Assembly: GCA_025738555.1 (NCBI GenBank)
Contig: JAOVFP010000008.1
Coordinates: forward strand, 4,712,001-4,776,000
Source of the DNA: Cyathus striatus
Lineage: Eukaryota > Basidiomycota > Agaricomycetes > Agaricales > Nidulariaceae
DNA length: 64,000 nucleotides
Reading direction: 5' to 3'
In this document: piece by piece, positions 50,842 through 62,670 of the stretch
Layout: every line of letters begins with the position of its first letter
Numbering within the stretch: position 1 is the stretch's first letter
Translations under genes and position numbers: made by a program
The notes under the pieces: model-generated
What the model saw: the letters and a program-made list of their open reading frames with translations, nothing else
What the model was told of the DNA's origin: nothing
Database searches by the model: none

Positions 50842-53800
50842 TCATGAAGGCGACTGAGCTCCTTGGTGAGCTGACTGGCCGCGCTTTAACAACTCCTCCT
50901 GACGCTGCCAAAGGAGCTCTCCCCACAGGGGGTGGGGAGGAATATGGCCAACTAGTGCTCGTAAAATTTCCAACCTGACGGAAGTAAGTCTGTTAATTAT
51001 TTTCAACAACACATATAAACGCATACCATCTAGCCTTTTCTTCGTCTGTATCGGCGAAGAATACGATTTCGTGATCCTGAGGAAAAATTAAACGGAATGA
51101 ACGTTCAACACCATATAAACCATCATAGTCATCCGTGGAACGGCTACGACGGCCTCCTTGTGCACCTTCCTGGTCATCCTCAACAGCGAGTGCCTTTTTA
51201 AGGTCTATAGTAGCAGTGGCCTTCTTCGTGACATCATTGAAAGCAACAAGATTAGAACCTATAACACGCAATTGGCGCCGGCGCCATGTCTATTAAAATT
51301 GTTAGTAACGCATAAAATAAACGACAAATACTGAGCACTGACACTACAGTCACCACCTATTTGGGTCAATGTTCCTTGAAAATACGTTACTTTGTGCCAG
51401 TTCAAGTGTCGCAGTCCTCGAACACACTCCTCTAGGCTTTGTGGTAGTTCTTCTGGAGGAATTCCAGGCAAAGGAGGTAGTCTAAACATTTGTAAAACAA
51501 GCTCTCCAACCTGTAGAGTTGAGAATTTTCCTCCGATTTCTACCCGTTGTCCAATGAGAGGATAACTTGTCTCAAAGAGCCGGGTGTCACAACGCGTGGC
51601 GACATCCTTAAATGAAATAAATGCTCGAGCTAGAGTGCCGTCTGGCTTCAGGTAGCGAGCTAAGTTTTCCGGGAGACGTTGAGGGGGTGGTGGGGGTGGT
51701 GCTGAGGGTTGGGGGTAATTTTTTCCTTGGACGGCTTCTTAGGTGACGAAGAGAAGAAGCTGCGCATTCCACTTCTGGACGGAGGTTGCACGACAACAGG
51801 TTGTGGAGGCGGGGGGGCAGGAGGAGCAGGCGAAAGCGATTTATACTGGGTTATGATATGTGGATCCCGTCTAACTTTCAATGTAAGAGTGAATTCAAGC
51901 TTGTTATGTTCAATTCTACACAGCGTTCAGTGGCACAATTACATTCAACAAAACGACAACTTACAGTTCAAATTCTTGATCTATCCGACAATCCTGTGCT
52001 AGTTGGCACTCAGGAGTAGTTACGAAGTGAATTCCGTTATTAAGAGTACATGTCATAATTGTCGGTTGTGACGGTAGTGGAACATGGATGCCTTTCACGC
52101 CAAGCACTGGAATCCATTAGAAAGATCTTTGATCGATTATTCCACTACACTAACCTTTAACAAAGACCTTTCCATATGCCTTTCCTGGATTCTGTTGAGA
52201 CCTGTACTCTTTAATTTGTTTTGAGTACTCGTTCTAATGCGCATATTAATATATATCACTCATGTTAGAATTTGTGAAGATAGCAAGGCCATCCTTACCA
52301 TATCCGAAGGCCTCCGCACTGTCCTCCATGCTTTTCCTGCATTGAGGTCACCGGCACCAGTCGTGTGAGAAATCCGCTCATCTGATGATGATGCATAAAT
52401 TGTCCCTTCTCTTTCACGGATTTGATATTTCTGAACAAAAATTAGAATAATATATCAAAAAATGAAATGGACGGGACCTACGCTTTTTGCTGAAGGCTTC
52501 TCTACAAGTTTCTTCAACTCTCTTTCAATAGAATCCGCCAGCGGGTCGTCATCTTCTATAACCTCTTTAACGTCCAGAAGGGCATCGCCACGCTTCTTCG
52601 CTCCGCCTCCCATTGTTTCCGCATCACTAGTGCTAAGACTACGTCGTCTGCTAGGACGGCCCACACCTAAGTTACGGAATTCCTGAGCCTTTCCTCGAGA
52701 CACGGGAGCATCCATTTCATCCTCTACTCTTCGAGCCTCCCGCCTTTTCTCTATTATGAGTTGCTCACGGGTCTTGATGTTATCCTTAGGGGGTAGCGGT
52801 GGAGGAACGGAGCCAGCAGATGATGCACTCGGATCTCGTTGCCCAAATTTTGATGTTTGCAGGATGTCAAAGTCTTTATGGTCTTGTCCTGAGGGGTGGA
52901 CAGACTCGTTGGACTGGTTGTCGTATGATTCATCGTAGTCATCGGTCATCATGGATTCGTCGGCGCATCCATTAGCACCAGCACCTGCGACGTCGTCCAT
53001 TAGTCTGTCCAGTGCACTCTTCATATCCATATCAACATCAACATCGCCCATCTTAACACTACCTGCAGCCATGCTCTCGTTGCTGTTCACGCTCCCTACC
53101 TTCACATTTCCTTGTCGGTTAATAACCCCAAGGCCATTAGACATGCTGTCTCCACCAAAACTTTTAGCAAAGGAGTCGTGACCAAAGTCAAACTGCAAAC
53201 CATTCTTGGTGTTCCAAAGCGCATTTTCAGTCTCCACAAGGGATCCAACACTGAGGTCGATGTTAACTTTCTGCGCACTTTGGACAATTGCTGTCTCGGT
53301 ACTGATGTCGGTCATAGTGGTCATAATAGATAGTCTATCTTTCTCCTTGTCGTCAATGAGGCGATGTTGTGTGTCGGAGGTTTTGATCGTTTCTCCGGCT
53401 TGAATGCGAGCATCAACGTCACTCGTTGGGCTTGGTGCTTGGCTACGTTGACCTGATGAAGCTACAATGGGGTCTTCGTCGTCTGGCCCAGGACTTCCGA
53501 AACTGCGCCGGTGAAGCAAGCGACGTTTCACATCCTCACGAGTGATACGTTGCCGCCCGGAAGCACCAGTCTGGGGACTTTGACCACCACTTGAAGATGC
53601 CAACTGAAGCGGGGAAGAATGAGAGATGGGAGACATAGCCCGTGCCAATGGCGAGCCAAAACGTGGTGAACCTCCAAGTGGACTACCGACTCGTGATGGA
53701 AGGCGGACATCATCACCTTCCCGGTCACCATTTAGAGGATGATTCTGTTATACAAGTGATGAATTAGATATTAAGATAGACAAAACGATGAGAACCTACG

Positions 53801-55633
53801 TTCTCGTCCAGTGTATCTCGGAGTAATCCACTCAAGCTCACCTCCGAGTTGCCAATAGATAGATTAGCAGGATCCATCGCTTCATCTCCTTTGCTGGTAT
53901 TCAAGTCGTCACCACGACCATTCTCTCTTGAAGAATAGCCGAAAGGGTCGGTGGAATCAATATTTGTGACGGGTTCACGATTCATAAGAACATCTGCATG
54001 TCATCATTACATAGTTCGCTGTACTGTAACATAGAAATAACTTACCTCCAGGGAGTTCGAACCGCGGAACCAAGCCATCTTCGAGGGTAGATATTCTCCC
54101 CATTTCGGAAGGTTTCTTCATAGGAGATGGGCTTTCGGGGAGTTTGTCCAAATCTTCTTCGCCTGCAATGCTCCTTCCTTCCTCTTTTGCCTTCAAAACC
54201 CTTTCTACATGAGTTGATCTACCTAAAGGCGGAGTGGAACTAGGTACGGAAGATTGGTGATGGGGAGGAGTAGCGGGGAGTGAGCGAGGAGATGAATGGC
54301 TGGGAATGGCATTGAATGGGAAGGCCTGTCCGGGACTTACATGCTGCTGAGGCGAGCTGTGAACAAGAGACGAATTACGGGGAGAACTACGAGGTGAAAA
54401 GTGAGGTGGTTGTATGGGGGGCTGATGTGGGGAGTTAATGAAGCTATGTTCCTGATGGTGCTGTAAGAACCTTTCAACATGGTGACTTCGTCCGAAGGGA
54501 ACGCCATCCTCAGTTTCAAGGTCTGTAGGTATATCAAAATGACGAGGTGGTGTACTCGTCGCCGATCGAGACTCCATCCCATTATTAGCACTGGCAGAAG
54601 AAAACATCTGGTCTACAAGGCCCGTTATGCTTGAGTCGGGATCAAACAACGAAGGCACGACAGGGTTTGGTTCAGGATCTGAAAGTTGCACACTTTCATA
54701 CGAAATATCATTATCCATGAAATCATCATTAGTTTGTTGGACATCTGGTGTCTCATGTTGTTCCTGAATTGGAATAGATGAACCACGGAAAAAAGGATCT
54801 TCATCGTCAATTTCGTGTGCATCCTCAGGCTCAGGAAAACCGTAACGCTCTCCGTCACTTTCCATGGCATCCTCTTCAGAGTCCTCCCGATCGAACTCAA
54901 CAACGTCGCATCGCTCATCGAATGTGACGGTCTTCCTACGTTCTTTCCTAGGTCCTCCGCTAAGGCGAGGGCCATGCATACGCCTTGAAACAAGGGAGGA
55001 ACGCCCGGGAGAAGGGCGAGTGTCAGTTGGGGCCGATGCTGAAATGTGAGAGATAGGCTGAGAAGATGACGGTATGATAGGCATGGACACAGGGCGCGGA
55101 ACAGGAGGACGCGCCTCTTCCGGTGGCTTTTGGTGGATCCGAAAAGGGCTCTTCGTCACTGGTTCCTTCTCCATGAGTCCCTGGAATCCTTTGCTTTGCT
55201 TTCTATCTCTCTTTAGCGCAAATGGACGGTCATTCTCGGTCTCTGCTTGGTTGTGAATGGAGGACGGACGAGGCCTCTTCTCACCGGAGACCCGGCGAGT
55301 TGGAAAGATAAGAGGTGGTCGAGAAGGGGTCGAGGGAGTGGGGATTTGAGATTTGAAGGGAGACTTAGATACAAGATTGTTGTTGCGAACATGTCTAAAG
55401 CTCGAGGATGTTCTGCGAGCTACATCGGCACCTTTTGATCTGCCTGGGGAATCTCGTTTGGCAATTCGAAGGGGTGAGGTGATAGATCCGGAGCCGCTGC
55501 TTGTCGCTGAGCTAATGGAACCTGTTGGGGGAGAATTCCACCCCATACCAGATTCTCGAAGAATGGATGACTTGATGGGGTCGGGGGAGTTGGAGAGCAG
55601 CCGATCTCTCAGAGGAGACTTGCGGGATGACAT
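50842..55633 (-). CDS. BUD4: BUD4/anillin-like cytokinesis scaffold with PH domain
   Basis: Large, mostly disordered protein with a C-terminal anillin-homology region and PH domain, as in Bud4 of budding yeast and Mid2 of fission yeast, which organise septins and the contractile ring at the division site. The first exon (55633 to about 54050) starts MSSRKSPLRDRLLSNSPDPI and contains repeated SP/TP and basic motifs (RKTVTFDERCDVVEFDRED) and two similar RS(H/T)HVER segments. A second long exon (53648-52510) is Asp/Ser-rich. The C-terminal exons read LPPLPGIPPEELPQSLEECV, RGLRHLNWHKVTYFQGTLTQ, RRQLRVIGSNLVAFNDVTKK, YGVERSFRLIFPQDHEIVFF ADTDEEKARW and LVGHIPPHPLWGELLWQRQE, ending AHQGAQSPS. The PH core lies at about 51440-50920. 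Exact joins between 52450 and 51500 are approximate. Confidence 0.88.
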
Positions 55634-56412
55634 GTTGTTGGGAAAATGCCACTGGGTGGCAGAAGTTGAATGTGGGGGCTAGAAAATACAGTGAGCGGCA
55701 CCTAAAACCACGTATACAAAGGGCAGGACGTTCGGGACGTCGTCGAGAAGAGCCTAACGCTGTAAAGGACGGCGACGAGAGACCCAGATAGATGGTGGTA
55801 AGTCAACAAACACAGCTCGTGGGAACTTGCGCAAACCATACCAACCATACTCAACGCGATTTATCACGTGATGGCGCATAACCGCGTCCTCACCTAATTA
55901 AGTATACTACCGCGCGTTCACAATCATTTTGTATTTACTTTGAATTCGATTGCATTATTCTTTTTCTTCCCTTTTAATCTAAATTTTATTGTCGGTTATG
56001 GTGATTGTGGTGACCCTAGAGTATACTTAAGGTGTAGTGCCAAATGTAATATAGTAGGGGGAGGGGTAAGTAATTCTACTCCCTATTATTATTATTATTA
56101 AGTTGTCTTGGCACGTGAAAATTAAAACCATCCCACTGCAGGCAATCCACCACTTTATCGATTATCACAGATACCCCTTCTATGTTTAACAGACTTACAT
56201 ATCTTCAATAGCGGACACAGATTGAGAATGGGTTAATGCGTTTAAGGAACAAGCCGATCATTGATCAATTTCGGATCAATCCAATTTGGGTACTATTTAC
56301 CCACGCCTTCGGCAGTGCATCCCAAACATCAGCAATCCACACAACTCAAAGATACACCACCGCCGCATCTCCTCGACGTTCTCAACACAACCACCTCTTC
56401 CTCGTCGTCCAA
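55634..56412. promoter_or_regulatory. Divergent region, BUD4 / ribosomal P1
   Basis: 779 bases between start codons. It contains an A/T-rich middle (55900-56100) and a TAT/ATT microsatellite at about 56080-56100. The pyrimidine-rich stretch just before 56413 is typical of ribosomal-protein leaders. Confidence 0.5.
56081..56101. repeat. (ATT)n microsatellite
   Basis: Five to six tandem att units preceding aagttgtc in non-coding DNA upstream of the P1 gene. Confidence 0.8.
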
Positions 56413-56978
56413 ATGGTGAGGATCATGTTTCTATTGGCGATATGAAAGACTACAGTGTTTTTCCCGGCGTTTTGAAGCGGGATTTCGATGGATGCAGGAT
56501 TCGGTTTTTGGATGTCCTATGCTGACTTGGAACGATTTTACAGGCCTCTGTTGACCTCGCTGCCACTTACGCCGCCCTCATCCTCGCTGATGATGGGATT
56601 GAGATCACCGTATGTTTTCTTATTTCACTATTTTTAAAGCAACTAAATATTCGTGACAGCCCGATAAAATCCTTGCATTGACCAATGCTGCTAACGTCGA
56701 GCTCGAGCCTATCTGGGCAACTCTCCTTGCCAAGGCACTCGAGGGCAAGAACGTGAAGGAGCTCTTGTCGAATGTTGGTGCAGGTGGAGGTGCACCCGTT
56801 GCTGGTGGTAGCGCTCCTGCCGCCGCTGCCGGTGGTGCTGCTGCTGAGGCACCCAAAGAGGAGGAAAAGAAGGAGGAAGAGAAGGAGGAGTCAGACGACG
56901 ACATGGTACGTTTGTTTTCGTGGATAGCTTTATGGTCTTCTCAGCTTTCATGTTTAGGGCTTCGGTCTCTTCGATTAA
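56413..56978 (+). CDS. RPP1: 60S acidic ribosomal stalk protein P1
   Basis: Ribosomal stalk component that recruits elongation factors. The initiator ATG is alone in exon 1 (donor gtgagg follows). The next exon gives [22 protein letters not shown], then [20 protein letters not shown] and [20 protein letters not shown], an Ala/Gly hinge and an acidic Glu/Lys run ending ESDDDM. A last exon of only seven codons (GFGLFD plus stop) supplies the universal C-terminal DDDMGFGLFD peptide that ribosome-inactivating proteins and factors contact. Introns: 56416-56544, about 56611-56659, 56907-56957. Classified as P1 rather than P2 from the [14 protein letters not shown] start. Complete at about 110 residues. 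Confidence 0.96.
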
Positions 56979-57444
56979 GCTATACCTTTTCGCATTGCCT
57001 TCATGCCTTTCTGCCACGCTGTATATTACATATAGTGATGTTTCACCCAAAAAACACTTGAAAACGGCACATGTGTTCAATGCAATGAGAATATGGTGTG
57101 AAGCAGTCAGCCTGGGATGGAGACCTAGTCCATTGCAGCGGATTTTACTATAAGATGAATTTATCAGTTCGGAAATATACGTTTTAGACTTCTAAGAAAC
57201 TTCGTCGTCACCAAATTTGCGACAACAGTCTGGAATTGAATATTTGTTTGTATGACCTGTCGGGAAAAGTGTGCTCCTCATGGCTAGTACTCAAGTAACG
57301 TACTGTTACTGTAAGTATTTTATTTTGTGAGTCAGTCAATCTTTGGCAATGTTTGGGAGTAGCCAATTTTATTGTGACCGTGATCGTGACGAGACGCGTC
57401 TATATTTCCTACTTTAAACATCCAACGCGCGATATACAATCGAC
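56979..57444. promoter_or_regulatory. P1 3' region and thymidylate synthase promoter
   Basis: 466 bases. It contains a CCAAT word (57363-57367) and an MluI cell-cycle box ACGCGT (57394-57399), plus a related acgcgc at 57425-57430, all just upstream of the thymidylate synthase ATG. Confidence 0.6.
57394..57399. promoter_or_regulatory. MluI cell-cycle box (ACGCGT)
   Basis: Exact ACGCGT 46-51 bases upstream of the thymidylate synthase start. In budding and fission yeast, genes for DNA-precursor synthesis carry this element and are switched on at G1/S by MBF. The position supports function. The word also occurs a few times by chance elsewhere in the window. Confidence 0.55.
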
Positions 57445-58447
57445 ATGCCTGACGGGAGTGCAGCCAGCAAGCCTGAAGAATTGAAGGACACTCAGCATGA
57501 AGAATACCAATATTTGAATCTCATCCGTCGTGTTATGGACACTGGAGAAACCCGTCCTGACCGCACGGGAACTGGGACGATCTCTCTCTTCGCGCCCCCC
57601 TCTATGCGCTTCTCGCTTGCTGATTCGACTCTGCCGCTCTTAACAACAAAGAGAACATTCTTTCGGGGAATATTGGAGGAATTGCTGTGGTTTGTACATG
57701 GCCGCACGGACTCCACGTTGCTGTCGAAGAAAGGTGTCAAGATTTGGGACGGGAATGGTTCCAAGGCCTTCTTAGAAACCAGAGGGCTGGGACATAGGCG
57801 TGAAGGAGATCTGGGGCCTGTATATGGCTTTCAATGGAGGCATTTTGGGGCAAAATACGTGGATTGTAAAACAGATTACACTGGTCAAGGCGTGGACCAA
57901 CTACGCGAGTGCATCGACAAAATCAAGAATAACCCTACAGATCGCCGTATAATTCTCAGTGCTTGGAACCCCAAAGGTGCAGTCGCGCATTTCCTATTTT
58001 ATAAGGCTGCACGTTTTTAATTACAATGTAGATATACCATTGATGGCGCTCCCTCCTTGTCATATGATGTGCCAGTTTTATGTGCACCTTCCGCCGGCGT
58101 CAAACCCGACTCAGCGACCCAAGCTTTCGTGTCTCATGAATCAGCGTTCAGCGGACCTTGGGCTGGGTATTCCGTTCAACATCGCGTCCTACGCGTTGTT
58201 GACCCACATGATAGCACACGTGACAGGTACCGACGCGCATGAACTTGTTATCCAGCTTGGGGACGCCCACGTCTATCGGAACCACGTCGAAGCTCTGGAG
58301 GAGCAACTGAAACGCCATCCTCGACCCTTCCCAAAGCTGCGGTGGGCGAGAGATGATATCCGTGATATCGAGGATTTTGTAGGCAACGACTTCGTGGTGG
58401 AAGGATATAATCCTCACCCGAACATTGCGATGCAGATGAGCGTGTAA
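57445..58447 (+). CDS. CDC21: Thymidylate synthase
   Basis: Makes dTMP from dUMP with methylene-tetrahydrofolate. Two exons. Exon 1: [44 protein letters not shown] (dUMP-binding Arg), [68 protein letters not shown] and IILSAWNPK. The intron (57976-58030, gtgcag...atgtag) restores [18 protein letters not shown] with the nucleophilic Cys in PPCH. Exon 2 continues [37 protein letters not shown] and ends in the conserved [11 protein letters not shown] at 58447. It is full length (about 315 residues) and a stand-alone TS, not fused to DHFR. Confidence 0.97.
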
Positions 58448-58700
58448 TGATGGATTGAATGGATTGGAATGTATGTATATGGTACTAGATATCCGATGAG
58501 TTGTACAGTGTACAATGGTAAATATTTGTAAATGGATATGGAATGGATATAGCTTGTCATACATATGAGTCAGATACGGCCGTCGATGATTCAGAATTGC
58601 GTTTGGCAAATGGAATCTCCTAGAAACCGTCGCAGGAAATGCTTTGATTATCCAGAATCAGTTTGATGACTTTGCAATCACGCGTTCTCATCTCCCGCTC

Positions 58701-58710
58701 TTTATATAAA
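58701..58710 (+). promoter_or_regulatory. TATA box of the superoxide dismutase gene
   Basis: tttatataaa, 45-54 bases upstream of the ATG at 58755 and followed by a C/T-rich leader (cctcctctcaccgtctcac), as in strongly expressed basidiomycete genes. Confidence 0.7.
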
Positions 58711-58754
58711 TCTCGTCCGTTACCTCCTCTCACCGTCTCACACCACATCTCACA

Positions 58755-59526
58755 ATGGCAAACGTTCTTCCCGACCTTCCCTATTCCTATGAGGCCCTCG
58801 AGCCGTTCATCTCCCGCCAGATCATGGTGCTTCATCACACCAAGCACCACCAGACCTACGTCAACGCCCTCAATGCTGCTGAGGCTGCCTATGCCAAGGC
58901 TTCTACCCCCAAGGAGCGCATTGCCCTCCAGGCTGCTCTCAAGTTCAACGGCGGTGGTATGTTATCATCACATGAATTGTTTCGCGTCTCAAACTGTTAT
59001 CATATTCGATCAGGTCACATCAATCACTCTCTCTTCTGGAAGAACCTCGCACCCGCTGCCTCTGAGGGTAAGGGCGTAGGTGGTGTCGTGAAGGACGGTC
59101 CTCTTAAGGATGCCATTATCCAGGCCTTTGGCAGCGTTGACCACTTCAAGAAGGAATTCAACGCCACCACTGCAGGCATCCAGGGATCTGGTTGGGGATG
59201 GCTCGTAAGTGGGATCTAGAGCCACGCGTTGTCTTATCTTGATCCTAATGGTGCGATAATCTAGGGACTTAACCCCACAACTAAGCGCCTTGAAATCGCC
59301 ACCACCTCCAACCAGGATCCTCTTCTGACTCACATTCCCATCATCGGTGTTGACGTCTGGGAGCATGCCTTCTACCTTCAATACCTCAATGTTAAGGCTG
59401 ATGTACGTTTCTTCTCATATTATTAAAATAAATTTGCTGACAAAGTTTAACCGACAGTACCTCAATGCTATCTGGTCTGTCATTAACTTCGAGGAAGCTG
59501 AGAAACGCTATCTCGAGGCTCTCTAA
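58755..59526 (+). CDS. Manganese superoxide dismutase without mitochondrial presequence
   Basis: Fe/Mn-family SOD. It begins directly with the mature-type sequence [20 protein letters not shown]. Metal ligands are seen: His in the [11 protein letters not shown] helix region, His in GHINHSLFW, and Asp and His in [22 protein letters not shown] carries the Gln typical of Mn enzymes. The end is [25 protein letters not shown] at 59524-59526. Introns 58957-59013, about 59204-59264 and 59404-59458 join in frame. With about 200 residues and no transit peptide the product should be cytosolic (or peroxisomal, although the terminus EAL is not a standard PTS1). A mitochondrial form could still arise from an unseen upstream exon. 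Confidence 0.95.
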
Positions 59527-59861
59527 GTATTGAGTTTTGCCCAAACTTACATACATGTTTCACGTATCAGTCGAAGAGTCCAGAAAGAAGTACATATAAG
59601 CAAAATGTATCACATCAATACAATTGATATGCAAATGTGTGGAGTGATTAAGAGAAATGAACGCGGTCGCTTAAGCTAATAGGGAGGAAATTCGTGGAGC
59701 GGAGAAAGAACGAAAAGAACGTGATAATCAGCTGCCTAATTGAGGTCGGTAACCTCCGGACCGACGGCGCTTGTCTCGGGCAGTCTCTTAACCCCGCACC
59801 TCTTGCTTAGTTGCTTGTCTTTTGCTCTAGTTCACGTCTCATTTCATCTTTCCACTTTCAA
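59527..59861. other. Intergenic, SOD 3' / PEX5 5'
   Basis: 335 bases between tandem genes, with a C/T-rich leader immediately before the PEX5 ATG. No specific elements recognised. Confidence 0.5.
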
Positions 59862-62298
59862 ATGTCTTTTCAAAGTCTTGTATCTGGTTCAGAATGTGCT
59901 GCTCCTGCCAATCCTCTGTCGCAAGTGTTGAAGCATACGGACGGTGACCGAAGCTTGCAGCAGGTATGCTTACCATATCTTTCCATTGTTCCTCACATCG
60001 TATTAACATTAAGCTAGGATAGAATCTCTGGACCGTCCTCTTCCAGGGTAATCAGAATCCTGCGTCCTAGTTAATTCCTATAATCGCTCATTACGCAATC
60101 TGCAGCTCCATGCGCTTCCAGCCTCTTCCGCCGCTCCTGCAAGAGAGCATGACATAGCTCTTGCTCGTCAATTCTTTGATAATGGATCACAGCTACCAAT
60201 GTCACCCGGGACAGGAATGCCAATTCCTGCAGAATTTTTACGCATCGCAGAAGTCAATGGACGGCCTGAGCTAAACGAAGCTTGGGTGATGGAACAACAG
60301 AATGCAATGCGGGCATTTGAAGAATCGAAAGCTCAGGCATCATGGGCAGCAGAGTTCGGAAATAATAATGATATAGCAAGAATCAACTCTCTGCCTACCA
60401 CTATGCAACAAAATGTGTCAGGAAGGGGAGAATGTGGGTTTGCACTAGCAAGTTTTTGTTGGATTTTGTTGACAGTTCGTCATTTCTCAGTCCAACAGCG
60501 GCCAAACTACGTATCTTCGATGGGAATGTACGGGGGTTCTATGTCTATGGGAATGTATGGAATGAATAATCCCATGCAGTATGGGACAGGGACATATTTC
60601 GGCGCCGTGGACCAAAAGGGAAAGGGAAAGTGTCGCGAGGCTGATTTCGAGGCTGCCTTTGCGCAAGTTGCGGCATCTTTAACTCAAAGAGAGACAACAT
60701 CCAGGATTGAAGAAGTGAAAGATGTCGTTGACGATGTGACAGAGGCACTCAAAAGCTCTACCCTTGATGAACCTGGGAATCTGGAGACTGATTTTGCCAA
60801 GTATGCTACGAAGTCGCTGCACTTTTATTTTACTTACTTTAGACTGCAGAGTTTGGGTACACCTGCAACAATCGGATAATCCACCCCGGCAAGAAGATAT
60901 CGCTAAATGGGAAGCTGAGTTTTCGCAGCTAATGGGCACTCAGCGTGAAGAGCTCGATAATGAATATGGCTCTTCCATGCAACAAGCCTGGGAGAGTGGT
61001 GTTGGCGACTTTTCAGATAAGATTTTTGGTGATAAACCGCTTCAATTTGATGTAGATGGCATCCCGATCTTAGGGGATTACGTTTTCGGTGTGCAATTAT
61101 CTCATTTGCGTTCCAGCACTTTTAGTCATTAATCATATATTCATTAGAAAAGAATAACCAATATCTTGACCTATCTTCATCTTCTGGATCACTTCTATCT
61201 GATGCTAAAGCACTTTTAGAGCAAAATGGATCCTTGACTGAAGCTGCTCTAATGCTTGAAGCCGCAATTCAGAAGGGAGAATTGGGTAAAGGAGGATACG
61301 AAGCTTGGATTCTTCTTGGAGAAACGCGAAACATGGACGAAAGAGAAGAGGCAGGTATGAAGGCCTTACTGCATGGTGTTCGCAAAGCAGAAGAAGTCGG
61401 CGATGCTGGAGAAGGAATGCTGGTGTGTATATTCGTCATTTTTCCGAAACACGCTTGTTCAGGTTTTTGTTATAGTCGCTTGCTATCTCGTTTACGAATG
61501 AGTCTTACGATCGTGCATCCCACAGCATGTTATTACGCTGGCTCCAAGCTCGTTTCCCTTCACAACATGTTCCTGAAGAAACCCTTAAAGCTATGACTAC
61601 CAACTCTTCTTGGGACACGCATACTCGTATAACAGATCTTTTCTTGGGCCTCGCAAGGGCTCAGTTTGCTCAGGGTACTATGGATCCCGATGTACAAATT
61701 GGCTTGGGTGTCCTGTTCTATACTAATGGTGAATATGATCGCGCCAAAGACTGTTTTGAAAGCGCATTAGGGGCACGTCCTACGGTATGCCGATACATAT
61801 ACACTGAAGGTATGGATATAACATCTTGCGTTTAGGACTATCTGCTGTGGAATAGACTTGGGTCTTGTCTATCGAATGGTAGCAAACCTGAGGAAGCTCT
61901 TGTCGCTTATACTGAAGCACTGAAGCTGCGACCAACTTACACGCGTGCTATTTATAACGTCGGCGTGGCCTGTAAGTTCAGCAAAACTGACGACCTTACG
62001 GATTTACTGAAAAAATTAAAATTACCGTTAGGCTTAAACATCGGTGCTTATAAAGAGGCTGCTGAGCACTTTTTGAGTGCTCTGGGGCTTCAAGAATCTA
62101 CCAGCGGTGACACAAGTGAACAACTATGGTTCACTCTTCGCAGGGCATTGTTATCCATGGTACGTCTAAATATAACCTTTTTCACTTCCTCATTTTATAA
62201 TATGATTTTCACAGGAACGTGGGGACCTTGCTGACCTTGCGAAACCAGAGGCAAAGACAAGCTTGGATGTATTTAGGAGAGAAGGTCTCGATTTCTAG
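59862..62298 (+). CDS. PEX5: Peroxisomal targeting signal-1 receptor PEX5
   Basis: Cycling receptor importing PTS1 proteins into peroxisomes. Exon 1: MSFQSLVSGSECAAPANPLS, with the near-N-terminal Cys used for mono-ubiquitination and export, then QVLKHTDGDRSLQQ. The natively unfolded half contains aromatic pentapeptides of the WxxEF kind (ASWAAEFG near 60345, KWEAEFSQ near 60910) that bind Pex14/Pex13. The C-terminal TPR domain is clear: LTEAALMLEAAIQKGELGKG, GYEAWILLGETRNMDEREEA, DVQIGLGVLFYTNGEYDRAK DCFESALGARP, LSNGSKPEEALVAYTEALKL RPTYTRAIYNVGVAC and IGAYKEAAEHFLSALGLQ. The end is KTSLDVFRREGLDF, TAG 62296-62298. About a dozen exons. The frame at 60420-60500 probably spans an intron. Confidence 0.95.
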
Positions 62299-62670
62299 TT
62301 CTAGATATAGAATATCACATTACTGTTACACCATTGCTATTTATCTTTCGAACAAGTACAATTATACTACAATATATATTCTAATGTAGTAATTGGGAAC
62401 CGCCGCAGAGGATTTCGTGAATGCTGGACGCGAATGACCATTGTTCGAAATGCCATTAGCTTTCCGTAGGTGCTCCTTGACTGTCATGGGGGCGTCCGAT
62501 GCCGGCCCGAGGTCAGTACCCATGATTGGCGACGTTTGGGATGGATCGTCACTTGTACTTAATTCTCATCCTCACTGGTCACCAACGTGGGCATTTATAC
62601 ATACATACCTAGTCATTAAAAGCAGTCTCGTTCATTAACCACTACCAAATATCAACTCATTATTTCAGCG
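62299..62670. other. Intergenic, PEX5 3' / dehydratase 5'
   Basis: 372 bases, A/T-rich near 62340-62390. It should hold the PEX5 polyadenylation region and the promoter of the dehydratase. Nothing specific is visible. Confidence 0.5.
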
